Assembly: GCA_944325085.1 (NCBI GenBank)
Contig: CALUYT010000014.1
Coordinates: 1 to 52,688 of the forward strand
DNA length: 52,688 bases
Reading direction: 5' to 3'
Origin: Candidatus Gastranaerophilales bacterium
GTDB taxonomy: Bacteria > Cyanobacteriota > Vampirovibrionia > Gastranaerophilales > Gastranaerophilaceae
The notes under the pieces were generated by a model that saw nothing but the letters and a program-made list of their open reading frames with translations, was not told the origin of the DNA and ran no database searches. A program made the position numbers and the translations under genes. This document shows, in pieces, positions 26,588-35,958 of the stretch. Within the stretch, counting starts at the first letter, position 1, and the number at the start of each line of letters is the position of its first letter.

Positions 26588-28672
26588 TTAATTTAAATTT
26601 GTTTCACTACACCCGCAATCAAAACAAACACTTAAATCGCCAAAAAATACTTCATCTTTACCCAATGCGTTAGGGATTATAGAAAATGTATTTGAAATTC
26701 CATCTTGAGCATCATCAAACGGTAATTTTGCAACTGAAGCCAATGACGCCACTGCACCATTAGTATCTCTGCCATGCATAGGATTAGCACCAGGAGCTAA
26801 AGGAATACCGGCTTTTCTACCATCTGGAGTGTTACCTGTTTTTTTACCATAAACCACATTTGAAGTTATAGTTAATATAGACATAGTCGGAATAGAATTT
26901 CTATAAGTATAATGTTTTCTAATCTTTGACATAAAGTTTCTAACCAAATCAACTGCGATCTGATCAACTCTATCATCATTATTTCCGTATTTAGGGAAAT
27001 CTCCTTCTACATCATAATCTACAACTATACCGTTTTCATCTCTTATGGTTTTAACCTTAGCATATTTTATTGCTGATAAAGAATCCGCAACGACAGACAA
27101 CCCTGCAATACCTGTTGCAAAGTATCTTTTTACATCTCTATCATGAAGTGCCATTTGCGCTCTTTCATAACAATATTTATCATGCATATAATGAATTACG
27201 TTCAAAGTGTTTACATATAATCCTGCAAGCCACTCCATCATATCATCATATTTTTCCATAACTTCGTCATAATCCAAATATTCAGAAGTTATAGGACGAT
27301 ATTTTGGTCCGACTTGAGTTTTTAATCTTTCATCTATACCGCCATTTATTGCATACAATAAACATTTAGCTAAATTAGCTCTAGCTCCAAAAAATTGCAT
27401 TTCTTTACCAACTACCATTGACGATACACAACAAGCAATTGCATAATCATCACCATGAGTTACCCTCATTAAATCATCATTTTCATATTGTACTGATGAA
27501 GTTTTTATAGAAATGCGGGCACAATATTCTTTAAATTTATGAGGTAACATTTTTGACCAAAGTACAGTCATGTTAGGTTCCGGAGCTGTACCAAGATTTT
27601 CTAATGTATGCAAGTATCTAAACGAGTTCTTAGTTACCAAAGGTCTGCCATCAACACCAACCCCACCTATTGACTCAGTAACCCAAGTCGGATCACCTGA
27701 GAATAATTCATTATATTCAGGCGTTCTGGCAAATTTCACAAGTCTTAGCTTCATTATAAAATGGTCAATCATTTCTTGAGCTTGAGCTTCAGTTATGATA
27801 CCTTCTTTCAAATCTCTTTCGATATATATATCTAAAAATGTAGAAGTTCTACCAATACTCATAGCTGCACCGTTTTGTTCTTTTATTGCAGCTAAATATC
27901 CAAAATATAACCACTGTATAGCTTCTTTAGCATTTCTGGCAGGTTTAGATATATCAAATCCATAGATTTTACCTAACTCAATCATCTCACCTAAAGCTCT
28001 AATTTGTTCTGAGATTTCTTCTCTTAGTTGAATTCTATCAGGTGTCATCTCACCTTCTAAGGATTTGAATTGTTCTTTTTTATCTTCAATAAGTCTATCA
28101 ATACCATACAATGCAACTCTTCGATAATCACCAATAATTCTGCCTCTTCCATAAGCATCAGGTAAACCTGTAATAATAGCAGAATGTCTTGCTGCCTTCA
28201 TTTCAGGAGTATAAACATCAAAAACACCTTGATTATGAGTTTTTCTATATTTTGTAAAAATTTCAGATACCTCAGAATCAACTTCATAGCCATAAGATTT
28301 GCATGAAGCTTCAGCCATTCTTATACCACCAAACGGTTGCATTGAACGCTTAAGCGGAGCATCTGTTTGCAAACCTACAATAGTTTCTAAATCTTTATCT
28401 ATATATCCTGCGCCATGAGAAGTTATTGTAGATACAATTTTTGTATCCATATCAAGAACTCCACCGTTAGCACGTTCTTTTTTAAATAAATCACAACACT
28501 CTTGCCATAATTTTTTAGTGGCATCTGTTGGTTCTTCTAAAAAGCTTGCATCACCTTCATATAATGTATAATTCTTTTGAATAAAATCTCTTACATTTAT
28601 TTCTTTTTCCCAAGAACCGGATACAAAAGAGGTTTCCGGGTAAATCTTTTTATCCAGCATTGTTTCTACCAT
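26588..28672 (-). CDS. pflB: Pyruvate formate-lyase, large subunit lacking the glycyl-radical domain
   Basis: This enzyme cleaves pyruvate with CoA to acetyl-CoA and formate. The 694-residue chain has the PFL body with the catalytic Cys pair C414/C415 in AIACCVSSM and the late segment [18 protein letters not shown]. The normal protein continues about 60-70 residues to the radical glycine. Here it switches to a short unrelated tail with three cysteines ([11 protein letters not shown]) and stops. The missing part is the next gene, 48 bases on. AGGGAGA precedes the ATG. Confidence 0.93.
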   Translation of the reverse strand: MVETMLDKKIYPETSFVSGSWEKEINVRDFIQKNYTLYEGDASFLEEPTDATKKLWQECCDLFKKERANGGVLDMDTKIVSTITSHGAGYIDKDLETIVGLQTDAPLKRSMQPFGGIRMAEASCKSYGYEVDSEVSEIFTKYRKTHNQGVFDVYTPEMKAARHSAIITGLPDAYGRGRIIGDYRRVALYGIDRLIEDKKEQFKSLEGEMTPDRIQLREEISEQIRALGEMIELGKIYGFDISKPARNAKEAIQWLYFGYLAAIKEQNGAAMSIGRTSTFLDIYIERDLKEGIITEAQAQEMIDHFIMKLRLVKFARTPEYNELFSGDPTWVTESIGGVGVDGRPLVTKNSFRYLHTLENLGTAPEPNMTVLWSKMLPHKFKEYCARISIKTSSVQYENDDLMRVTHGDDYAIACCVSSMVVGKEMQFFGARANLAKCLLYAINGGIDERLKTQVGPKYRPITSEYLDYDEVMEKYDDMMEWLAGLYVNTLNVIHYMHDKYCYERAQMALHDRDVKRYFATGIAGLSVVADSLSAIKYAKVKTIRDENGIVVDYDVEGDFPKYGNNDDRVDQIAVDLVRNFMSKIRKHYTYRNSIPTMSILTITSNVVYGKKTGNTPDGRKAGIPLAPGANPMHGRDTNGAVASLASVAKLPFDDAQDGISNTFSIIPNALGKDEVFFGDLSVCFDCGCSETNLN

Positions 28673-28793
28673 AATATATCTCCCTATGTTATTATCTCAA
28701 AATTTTAAATTACATACCTAATCACAAACATTATACACCATAAATTACAAAAAACTACACTTGTAATGATAGATTTATTAATTTGTTACCTAC

Positions 28794-28827
28794 AAAATAC
28801 GGTTGTAAAAATTTACAACCGTATTTT
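28794..28827 (-). terminator. Terminator of the GH77-like gene
   Basis: Perfect 16-bp arms (28794-28809 and 28812-28827, AAAATACGGTTGTAAA and its complement) around a 2-base loop, 28 bases after the stop. Confidence 0.75.
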
Positions 28828-28855
28828 AAAATAAGAATATTTATTAATTAAAAAC

Positions 28856-30904
28856 TTATGCAGCATCTGGTTTTCTGGTGAAATATTTATAAGCACCGGC
28901 AGCTGCAACAACAACACTTGTGATAATCAAGGCAGGTTTTATATATTTATTTTTCTTTACTGATTTTTCAACTGAATTTGCTCCAGGTTTATCTATTGAA
29001 ATCGCTTCTTCAACAACAGACTGTACAGGAGGGTTTTTAGTTCCTTGTTCTGTCACTTCTTCAACTTTAGGATTTGCATTTGCAACACCTATACCATATA
29101 GTTTATTTTTAAACTCAACAATTTTCGCAAACAATTCAGGATGTTCATTATCATAACCTTTAGCTTTAAAGATTTTTTCAAATGCATCCATCAAATTAAA
29201 TGCGTGTCCTGTTTTTACGGCATCATAATATGCTTGTTCAGGATTTGCAGGAATTTTTACTCTAAAGCTTTCTTTAGTTGCCCTTGCTACATCACTAAAA
29301 GTTCTATCTGAACCGAAAAATTCTGTAAAGAACATAAAATTATTCTTTGCTAAAAGAGGCTCTGCATTTTTTGCTCTTATAAACTCATTAGTATCTTCTA
29401 AAGTTTTTGTATCGAGATTTAATATAGAACCTAATTCTTTTACTTGGTTTTCCTTACGCTGAGTGTATATACCATGAGTAGCCAATTCTACCAATGGAGT
29501 TGTATCAACCTTTGAGGCGCCATACATATAATCAGATGCCGGAATTTTAAAATTGTCTGAATAAGCTCTGCTTGAACCCCAACCTCTTTTCATATAATCA
29601 GATGTATAAATTTTTACCCTATCTCTTAATGGTTCTAACAATGAACCATCATCGTTAAAGGCTTTAAAATCTTTTTCTCCTGCCTCAACTTCGTAAAAGA
29701 TATCTTTTGGATTATAATTTTCACCCTTAACACTTTTTACAGCATTTTCAATTAATTCTAAAACACTTGAACCCATATATTTTTGTTCATGATATGAACC
29801 TTCAGAGTTTCTCAACATTGGAGTTACATACCCCCAACCTGTCTCAACTCTTATAGTATCATATCTGCTGGCTGCAAGAGCAAATTTTTGAGCTAAAAGT
29901 TTTGCTGCCGGGCTATTTTGATCAGTTATTTGATAAAAATTCAATGCAGGAATTTTTTTATCCAAAGGTCCCATGTAAACGTCATAAGAAAATGCTTTTG
30001 GATTACTAAACATATCACTTAAAGGGAATTGATAAGCAACATCTCCACCAAATTTTAAACCTTTTTCGTGGGCCTTATCTCTTGCCAACCCTAAAAATTT
30101 ATCTGATAAAAATTTCTTAAATTTATAAAATTCAATATCACTTGCATTTTCACTTAATATTTTAGCTTTTCTAGCATCTCTTGCTTCTTGAGAAAAATCA
30201 GGATCGTACAATTTTTTATCAACTTCTTCACCCCAATGGTCAAATAATGGAGTATTATATTTTTTTGATAAAACTTCATAAATACCATGAGATTCTAACC
30301 ATTGCGCATTCTTAGCGCTATACGCATCATACTCAGAACGTAAAGCTTTTATTTGTTCGCTTTCTCCTGTTTTAAAACGTTCATATGCTTTTTTTAGCAT
30401 TTTATCAAAAGGACTATTTGGAGCAACAACATTTTCAAAATTGGCTAAAACATCCTTACATTCTCCATTATTTGCAGATACAACCTCTTTTAATTCCTCT
30501 GGAGTAATAATTTTTCCGAATTTATCATCTAATAAAAGCTCAGGCTCAATTAAATGAGTACTTAAAGCTTGAGATGAAGTTTTATAAGGAGTGTAAAAAC
30601 CTCCATCAGGAGCAGCCATATATTCACCTGACGGAACATCTTGAATTACATTTGCAGTAGTAAATGTTTTTACAACATCTAAAAACTCCTCACCTTGTTT
30701 AGATAATAATGTTCCTGTTCCTGTATTTGATTCCGGAGCTTGGGGCAAACAGGCACTTGAATATATAAATACAGATTTTTCAGGCCTACCTATTACATCT
30801 AATGCTGATTCTTTTGTTTTAATAAATGCTTCTTTTTCTTCCTTTGTTAAATTCCCAAAATTTACATTCGAACTTCTAAAATTTTGAATTGCCCCAATTT
30901 GCAT
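28856..30904 (-). CDS. GH77-like protein with altered active site and C-terminal membrane anchor
   Basis: The 682-residue protein aligns by eye with the 4-alpha-glucanotransferase (GH77) at 48629-50665: WLESHGIYEVLSKKYNTPLF and the following FYKFKKFLSDKFLGLARDKA, KGLKFGGDVAYQF, NPKAF. The nucleophile motif R-x-D becomes RVE (352-354), and the region matching T-G-x-H-D reads YGASKVD (461-467). A glutamate near the acid/base position (E405) remains. A Thr/Glu-rich linker leads to one C-terminal helix (YIKPALIITSVVVAAAGAYK, about 654-672). The N-terminal NFRSSNVNFG stretch is not part of GH77. It is likely a membrane-tethered pseudoenzyme or changed-specificity enzyme. GGGGGAAA precedes the ATG. 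Confidence 0.75.
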   Translation of the reverse strand: MQIGAIQNFRSSNVNFGNLTKEEKEAFIKTKESALDVIGRPEKSVFIYSSACLPQAPESNTGTGTLLSKQGEEFLDVVKTFTTANVIQDVPSGEYMAAPDGGFYTPYKTSSQALSTHLIEPELLLDDKFGKIITPEELKEVVSANNGECKDVLANFENVVAPNSPFDKMLKKAYERFKTGESEQIKALRSEYDAYSAKNAQWLESHGIYEVLSKKYNTPLFDHWGEEVDKKLYDPDFSQEARDARKAKILSENASDIEFYKFKKFLSDKFLGLARDKAHEKGLKFGGDVAYQFPLSDMFSNPKAFSYDVYMGPLDKKIPALNFYQITDQNSPAAKLLAQKFALAASRYDTIRVETGWGYVTPMLRNSEGSYHEQKYMGSSVLELIENAVKSVKGENYNPKDIFYEVEAGEKDFKAFNDDGSLLEPLRDRVKIYTSDYMKRGWGSSRAYSDNFKIPASDYMYGASKVDTTPLVELATHGIYTQRKENQVKELGSILNLDTKTLEDTNEFIRAKNAEPLLAKNNFMFFTEFFGSDRTFSDVARATKESFRVKIPANPEQAYYDAVKTGHAFNLMDAFEKIFKAKGYDNEHPELFAKIVEFKNKLYGIGVANANPKVEEVTEQGTKNPPVQSVVEEAISIDKPGANSVEKSVKKNKYIKPALIITSVVVAAAGAYKYFTRKPDAA

Positions 30905-31072
30905 AAAAAATTTCCCCCATTAAATATCTATTTATTTTTTATTTTAAGATGCGCAAAAATTTCTATTATTTATAATATCTCTATAGAAACAATTAACTCT
31001 TTTTTTTAGAATAGCATAATAATAAATTATATGTAAATAGTTCTTTATTATTACCCCAATATCACTATAAAA

Positions 31073-31159
31073 CAGAGAGGATGGGATTCGAACCCACGGT
31101 GAAGTTACCCTCACACAACCTTTCCAAGATTGCACCTTAAGCCACTCGGACACCTCTCT
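31073..31159 (-). tRNA. tRNA-Ser (anticodon GGA)
   Basis: Class II tRNA on the minus strand: acceptor AGAGAGG/CCTCTCT, discriminator G, anticodon stem CAATC/GGTTG with loop TTGGAAA (anticodon GGA), long variable arm, T-loop TTCGAAT. CCA is not encoded. It follows the DUF2997 gene but has its own promoter. Confidence 0.93.
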
Positions 31160-31167
31160 ATATTCCA

Positions 31168-31196
31168 ATTATCTTTGAAAGTCTAATTTTCGTCAA
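31168..31196 (-). promoter_or_regulatory. Promoter of tRNA-Ser(GGA)
   Basis: On the minus strand TTGACG (31191-31196), a 17-base spacer and GATAAT (31168-31173), eight bases before the mature tRNA. Confidence 0.7.
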
Positions 31197-31207
31197 GTCT
31201 GCAAAAT

Positions 31208-31417
31208 TTATATATCATAATTTTTTTCGGTTGCATCAGTTTCAATATTTAGAACTTCAGGTTCATAATATTCTTCAGTTCTTTCAATACTGGATATTTT
31301 TGAATCAGTAAGTTTTTCTAAAACTTTAGCATAATCCATACATCTCTTACCTTTTATACCTTCGGTTTCCATTTGAATTGTACCATCCGGAAACAAGCGT
31401 ATTTTCATCTTACCCAT
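31208..31417 (-). CDS. DUF2997-like small protein
   Basis: The 69-residue protein has the family core KIRLFPDGTIQMETEGIKGK, then a helix ending CMDYAKVLEKL and an acidic tail. DUF2997 proteins have no known activity and occur beside Ycf35/DUF1257 proteins and Ycf46-type ATPases, as here. AAAGGA precedes the ATG; the gap to the Ycf35-like gene is 13 bases. It is the last protein gene of the run. Its beta-hairpin stretch resembles the C-terminus of the radical SAM protein at 34359-34964. Confidence 0.75.
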   Translation of the reverse strand: MGKMKIRLFPDGTIQMETEGIKGKRCMDYAKVLEKLTDSKISSIERTEEYYEPEVLNIETDATEKNYDI

Positions 31418-31430
31418 ATATTTTCCTTTA

Positions 31431-32693
31431 TTAAACCTCGACAGTCAAAACTATTGAATTATCTTCCAAAACAGTTTCACTTTCCAATCGCATATTTTCT
31501 TTATCTAAACGTTCTTTTATCTTGTTGTATGTCATTTCCTGAATATTTAGACCATATTCATCATTCAAATCTGTTATAAGCCCTTCGCACTCTTTCATAT
31601 TTGAAACTTGGGTTATATCTAAAGTGTAACCTTGAGAATTATCTTTTTTATAATAAACCATTTCCATTCCAAAAAGCTTACAAGATATCTCATCACCTGT
31701 TTCAACTATTTCTTCTGCACCATGCTCAGTTAGGGTATTTAATAATATACCCTTGTCTGTATAATTTGTTTTGTATGTATATACAACAGTTGATTCATCA
31801 TTAATTAATCTTAAATCTCTACCTGCTGCTATATTTAACTTTCTGAATATTATCTCAGCTTCTTTTGTTATTGCAGCGTTATTAAGTCCAGAAAATTCTG
31901 CAACATAATAGCCGTTTTTCATAACCCAATTCAATGTCGCATTGCTGTTTTTTAATGGAGTTTGAGCATCTGCTTCATAATATAAATACTTAGCAGCTTT
32001 CAATAGTGTTTTTAATTCTTCTTTTTTTATATTTGTCTGAATTTTTAAATTTGTAAGTCCATAAGTTACATTTGTACCTTCACAATCACCATTTAAGCCT
32101 ATATTTAATATTGTTACCTTTTGTTCAACTTCTAATAAAAATTCTGAAGAACTTTGCGGTTTAAAATATTTAAGATTCTGACCATTCATAATTGCAACAA
32201 CTTCATTATCTGATGTTGAAAAAATTTGAGTAGCACCCTCATTTTTTAACACAGAATATATTTCAGACAATTTTGTATAGAAAGTTTCATATATATAATA
32301 AAAATATTCATGAGAATCAATTAATCTAACATTTCGTTGAGCAATAGAATCCAAATCTTTAAAGAATGCCTCTCCCTTAGCTTGCAAATCATCATTATCC
32401 AAGCCGCCAGAAAGTTCAACATATAAATATTTACCTCTAACAACAAAATTAATATTTATGCCTGAATCTAATTTAAAAGTATTTGCACCCAATTCTATAC
32501 AATCAACTCTATTCATCAAGTAAGATAATTCATCATACTTGATATTGGTTAAAACTTTTATATATTTTAATTTTTGTTCGGCATTAGAATTATTAACAGG
32601 TTGTTCATCAGAAGCTTTTTTTATCTTTTCGGCTTTAGCTTCTTCCGGATTTATTAAAAATGCCATTGGATAAGCCATCAATGTTATTGACAT
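31431..32693 (-). CDS. Ycf35/DUF1257-like protein with two similar halves
   Basis: The 420-residue protein has two similar halves. Each has a repeat-like unit: YYIYETFYTKLSEIYSVLKN-EGATQI (about 130-155) and VVYTYKTNYTDKGILLNTLT-EHGAEEI (about 305-330), each preceded by a segment with LDSIAQRNVRLID or LNIAAGRDLRLIN. The C-terminal 50 residues (LNDEYGLNIQEMTYNKIKER, ending in VLEDNSIVLTVEV) resemble the end of Ycf35/DUF1257 proteins. Normal Ycf35 is about 110-130 residues, so this is an enlarged, duplicated form. No enzyme motif is seen. Its gene order beside Ycf46-type and DUF2997 genes supports the call. Confidence 0.6.
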   Translation of the reverse strand: MSITLMAYPMAFLINPEEAKAEKIKKASDEQPVNNSNAEQKLKYIKVLTNIKYDELSYLMNRVDCIELGANTFKLDSGININFVVRGKYLYVELSGGLDNDDLQAKGEAFFKDLDSIAQRNVRLIDSHEYFYYIYETFYTKLSEIYSVLKNEGATQIFSTSDNEVVAIMNGQNLKYFKPQSSSEFLLEVEQKVTILNIGLNGDCEGTNVTYGLTNLKIQTNIKKEELKTLLKAAKYLYYEADAQTPLKNSNATLNWVMKNGYYVAEFSGLNNAAITKEAEIIFRKLNIAAGRDLRLINDESTVVYTYKTNYTDKGILLNTLTEHGAEEIVETGDEISCKLFGMEMVYYKKDNSQGYTLDITQVSNMKECEGLITDLNDEYGLNIQEMTYNKIKERLDKENMRLESETVLEDNSIVLTVEV

Positions 32694-32716
32694 TATTTAT
32701 ATTGACCTTTCTTTTT

Positions 32717-34339
32717 CTAAACGTCTAAAGCTCTACCGCCTCTAGAATTTGTAATATCACTATCTTCATCAGTATTTGATGAATATTGAGCCATATCATC
32801 TTTTTGAGTTGCTGCAACAGCTCTTATATTAGCCCACTGACGAAGCGATAATATCTGTTCTTTTTGCGTTACGGAAAGAGGTACGGTATTTTTGATTGTA
32901 GTTTCCAAATCTGCAAATTCTAAAGGTCGTTTGCTAAAGAAAGCTTCATATAAAGCACTTATAACAACCTGCTCGATTTCTGCACCTACAAAACCTTCCG
33001 TCATACTTGCTAATTTTGAATATAAATCATCATTTAATTCCAATTTACTAGCAACTTCTTTATCTTTTAAACGCTTTGTTAAATGCAATCTAAAAATTTC
33101 TTTTCGTTCTCTTTGAGTAGGCAAATCTACAAAAAATATTTCATCAAAACGCCCTTTTCTTAGTAATTCTGCAGGTAAACTACTGATATTATTTGCCGTA
33201 GCTATAACAAATACTGGAGCTGTTTTTTCTTGCATCCAAGTCAAAAATGTACCAAATATTCTTGATGATGTTCCACTATCTCCATTTGAATTAATACCAC
33301 TTAAACTCTTTTCTATTTCATCAACCCATAAAATAGATGGAGCTACAGCTTCTGCAGTTTTTATTGCTCTGCGCATATTTTCTTCAGAACTTCCTACTAT
33401 ACCTGAGAAAATTTTACCAAAATCCAATTTTAATAAAGGTAATTGCCAAGCTGCACTCATAGCCTTTGCAGTTAAACTTTTACCACAACCAGGTACACCT
33501 GTTATTAAAACACCCTTTGGGGCAGGAAGACAATATTTTTTAGCTGATTCTGACCAAGAATTATTGCGCTTATTTAACCAATTTTTTAAATTTTCCAAAC
33601 CACCTATATCAGAAATACTTATATCCGTATTGATAAATTCCAAAATTCCGGTTTTTCTAATAACTTGCATTTTTTCACTCAAAATAATGCTCAAATCTTT
33701 ACCATCAATTTTTCCGTCATTAACCATTGCCAATGCAAAAGCATTCTCAGCTTCTTGTAATGTTAAACCTAAAGCGGCCTTACATAAACGTTCTTTGCCT
33801 TCTTCATCTAAATCTACAGTATCAATTTGATTATTTTGAGTAATCATTTTATCTAACTTTGCCTTGATTTCTTCCAATGTTGGTAACGGCATATCTAAAA
33901 GTGTTATCTCTTTTTGCATAGTTTCAGGTATTAAAACTTCTGAAGCTAAAAAGATAACATTTTTTCTATATTTACTGGTTTTTAATTCTCCAATAATATC
34001 TCTTAATTTTCTAACAACATTATAATCAACTTGGCGACCTTTCACACCAAAATACACGTGGAAATCACACAAAACAAATACAGCATTTTTATTTGCTTCT
34101 TTTATAAAATCAATAGCTTTATCAGGACTGTTTGTACCATCAATTTTTTGTCCGTTTAACGTAAAACCATTTGTCTGTGTCCAAATATAAACATCTCTTG
34201 TAAATCTTATTAGTTTTTCTGATTTAGCAATTTTATTAATTAAAGCAATAGCCCTTTCTTCTTCCCAAGTTGTCAAATATATATATGGAAATCTTGCTCT
34301 AAATAATCTTGATAATTGTACAATTATATTTTTCATCAT
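32717..34339 (-). CDS. ycf46: Ycf46-type AAA+ ATPase
   Basis: This 540-residue ATPase has the Ycf46 build: an N-terminal alpha/beta domain (FPYIYLTTWEEERAIALINK, with VFVLCDFHVYF), then a single AAA+ module. Walker A is GVPGCGKS (281-288), Walker B ILWVDE (336-341), sensor-1 TANN (391-394), and the typical RKGRFDEIFFVDLPTQRERK follows. Ycf46 is conserved in cyanobacteria and plastids, with a reported link to carbon use; the biochemical role is unclear. The C-terminus ends in an acidic Ser/Asp stretch and GGRALDV, a tail shared with the two HhH proteins upstream. Gaps of 19 and 23 bases to its neighbours mark an operon. Confidence 0.9.
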   Translation of the reverse strand: MMKNIIVQLSRLFRARFPYIYLTTWEEERAIALINKIAKSEKLIRFTRDVYIWTQTNGFTLNGQKIDGTNSPDKAIDFIKEANKNAVFVLCDFHVYFGVKGRQVDYNVVRKLRDIIGELKTSKYRKNVIFLASEVLIPETMQKEITLLDMPLPTLEEIKAKLDKMITQNNQIDTVDLDEEGKERLCKAALGLTLQEAENAFALAMVNDGKIDGKDLSIILSEKMQVIRKTGILEFINTDISISDIGGLENLKNWLNKRNNSWSESAKKYCLPAPKGVLITGVPGCGKSLTAKAMSAAWQLPLLKLDFGKIFSGIVGSSEENMRRAIKTAEAVAPSILWVDEIEKSLSGINSNGDSGTSSRIFGTFLTWMQEKTAPVFVIATANNISSLPAELLRKGRFDEIFFVDLPTQRERKEIFRLHLTKRLKDKEVASKLELNDDLYSKLASMTEGFVGAEIEQVVISALYEAFFSKRPLEFADLETTIKNTVPLSVTQKEQILSLRQWANIRAVAATQKDDMAQYSSNTDEDSDITNSRGGRALDV

Positions 34340-34358
34340 TTCAAACCCTCTTCTGCAA

Positions 34359-34964
34359 CTATTTTACATTATTTCCGCCCAATTGTAAACAAAAAGACTC
34401 TTTAACCTTTGCAAAATCCCCCATTCCGTTTATTTCTAAACGTCCATCAGGCATAACATGCATCTCTATTTTATTTTTATACTTTGAAATTTGCTCAGAA
34501 TTATATTTATCAGTAAGAAAAATATACCTCTGATTTAATGAACCTACCCAAGGTCTTGAAAGATCAAATTTATCTTGTTCAAATCCTCCATCAATTAACA
34601 AATCAATATAATGCAAAAATTCATCTGCATAAATATTTTTACCTGATATTAACTGCTCATATGTATAACCTGTAAAGCAAACCACAGATAAATTCAATGA
34701 CTTAATCAATTTAGCAAGTTTTGATAATTCTTCAGATTGTTCAAAAGGTTCACCTCCAAGAAAAGTTACACCCTCAATATTTTTTTGTTTTTTTATCATA
34801 TCGAAAAGTTGTTCAACAGAATATTTTTTTCCACAATCAAATTCCCAAGTGTCTTTAGCCCAACACCCCAAACATCTTTTCTTACAACCTTGAACCCAAA
34901 TACAAAACCTATTTCCAGGACCTTCTACTGTAGTATTCTCAATTATTTTATAAATATCTAACAT
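34359..34964 (-). CDS. Radical SAM protein, NrdG-like
   Basis: The 201-residue protein resembles the anaerobic ribonucleotide reductase activase family. It has VEGPGNRFCIWVQGCKKRC with cluster cysteines C27-x3-C31-x2-C34, then FLGGEPFEQ for SAM binding and the DLLIDGGFE and LNQRYIF segments. No NrdD lies nearby, the cysteine motif ends GCW rather than GCHN, and the gene is embedded in the Ycf46-type run, so a role other than NrdD activation is likely. The last 35 residues (KIEMHVMPDGRLEINGMG) resemble the DUF2997 protein of the same run. The gap to the HhH gene is two bases. Confidence 0.85.
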   Translation of the reverse strand: MLDIYKIIENTTVEGPGNRFCIWVQGCKKRCLGCWAKDTWEFDCGKKYSVEQLFDMIKKQKNIEGVTFLGGEPFEQSEELSKLAKLIKSLNLSVVCFTGYTYEQLISGKNIYADEFLHYIDLLIDGGFEQDKFDLSRPWVGSLNQRYIFLTDKYNSEQISKYKNKIEMHVMPDGRLEINGMGDFAKVKESFCLQLGGNNVK

Positions 34965-34966
34965 TT

Positions 34967-35893
34967 TTAAAAATCAATTATTCTACCTTCATAAGTATCA
35001 TCATCTGAATTTCCAGACTTAGGATCTTCCATTATTACCCTAGCCTTAATTTTATCTATAAAATGATCCTTAACTTCCGCTACATTTATAAAATCATCAA
35101 TATTTGTAAATAATCCATTTTTATCTCGATATTCTACAATTTTTTTAGCTATAACAATATTTATGCCGGGTAAAACAGAAAGCTCACTTGATGTAGCTGT
35201 ATTTATATTAATTTTATGAGAAGAAACAATATCTTGTAATTCCACAAATGACTGAGTTTTTTCTTCTCTTTCCTTTTCCTGCGGTCTTTCTTTTATACTA
35301 TTTAATTCTACAAAATTTTCTTTTACTTCTCTTGGCTTTTCTGTGCCTTTTGTATAAGAATCCGGCGTTATTTCACCCATTTCTACAAATTTAGGTCCGG
35401 AATTTGAAACATCAATATTAACTTCATGTTTTTCTATTTTCTTGACTTTTGCTTCAATTGTCTTTAATTCAATTTTAGTATCATAACTATAAAAAGATGC
35501 TAAAGAATCCAGAGTTATAAATTCATCAAAAATTCTGCATACTCTATTCCAAGATTTGTTTATATTTACTTTTCCTTTTGTCAATGTGAACATTCTTTTT
35601 GCATGAGTTTTATCTGCAACATTATCCATAACAATGATTTTTTCATCAGGAGAATACATAACAGTGCAGTGCTCATTACTTATAGTATTATGTCCTGACA
35701 CAAATCTTTTTGGAACCATTGTAATACTTGATCTATACAATTTATCAAGAAATATATGACGCAAGATTAATACCGGTACCATTAAAACTAAAAATACCGC
35801 AAGTGAAAAATTTGCTAATTGAGGTGAGAAATACATAAGAGATGCATATACCACCACCACAGAAGCTATAAAATATCTTAATCGTCTAAACAT
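34967..35893 (-). CDS. HhH membrane protein with GRIIDF tail (paralog 1)
   Basis: The 308-residue protein has two N-terminal membrane helices (residues 5-25 and 29-48), a conserved beta-rich domain (about 60-165), a charged linker, and a ComEA-like helix-hairpin-helix domain (about 225-290: ININTATSSELSVLPGINIV, then AKKIVEYRDKNG). ComEA HhH domains bind DNA, but similar HhH pairs also bind proteins. After a Ser/Asp linker it ends YEGRIIDF. The next gene upstream is a full-length paralog with the same end. It lies two bases before the radical SAM gene, so it belongs to that operon. Confidence 0.78.
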   Translation of the reverse strand: MFRRLRYFIASVVVVYASLMYFSPQLANFSLAVFLVLMVPVLILRHIFLDKLYRSSITMVPKRFVSGHNTISNEHCTVMYSPDEKIIVMDNVADKTHAKRMFTLTKGKVNINKSWNRVCRIFDEFITLDSLASFYSYDTKIELKTIEAKVKKIEKHEVNIDVSNSGPKFVEMGEITPDSYTKGTEKPREVKENFVELNSIKERPQEKEREEKTQSFVELQDIVSSHKININTATSSELSVLPGINIVIAKKIVEYRDKNGLFTNIDDFINVAEVKDHFIDKIKARVIMEDPKSGNSDDDTYEGRIIDF

Positions 35894-35958
35894 ACAATAT
35901 TAAAATAACACATCTAAAAATTTATCAATGATATAAATAGATGATTTTCTATAAAACA

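Noticed and set aside
26540-26590. Frameshift or single nonsense error splitting pyruvate formate-lyase
   Set aside because: The two parts are in the same frame but five stop codons (TAA, TAG, TGA, TAA, TAA) lie between, and the second part has its own ribosome site, so one base error cannot explain it.
30944-31168. 74-residue minus-strand frame
   Set aside because: It runs across tRNA-Ser(GGA); the open frame is an effect of the tRNA sequence.
34359-34964. NrdG, activase of anaerobic ribonucleotide reductase
   Set aside because: No NrdD gene is adjacent, the cluster motif ending differs, and the gene is tightly packed in the Ycf46-type run; kept as NrdG-like only.
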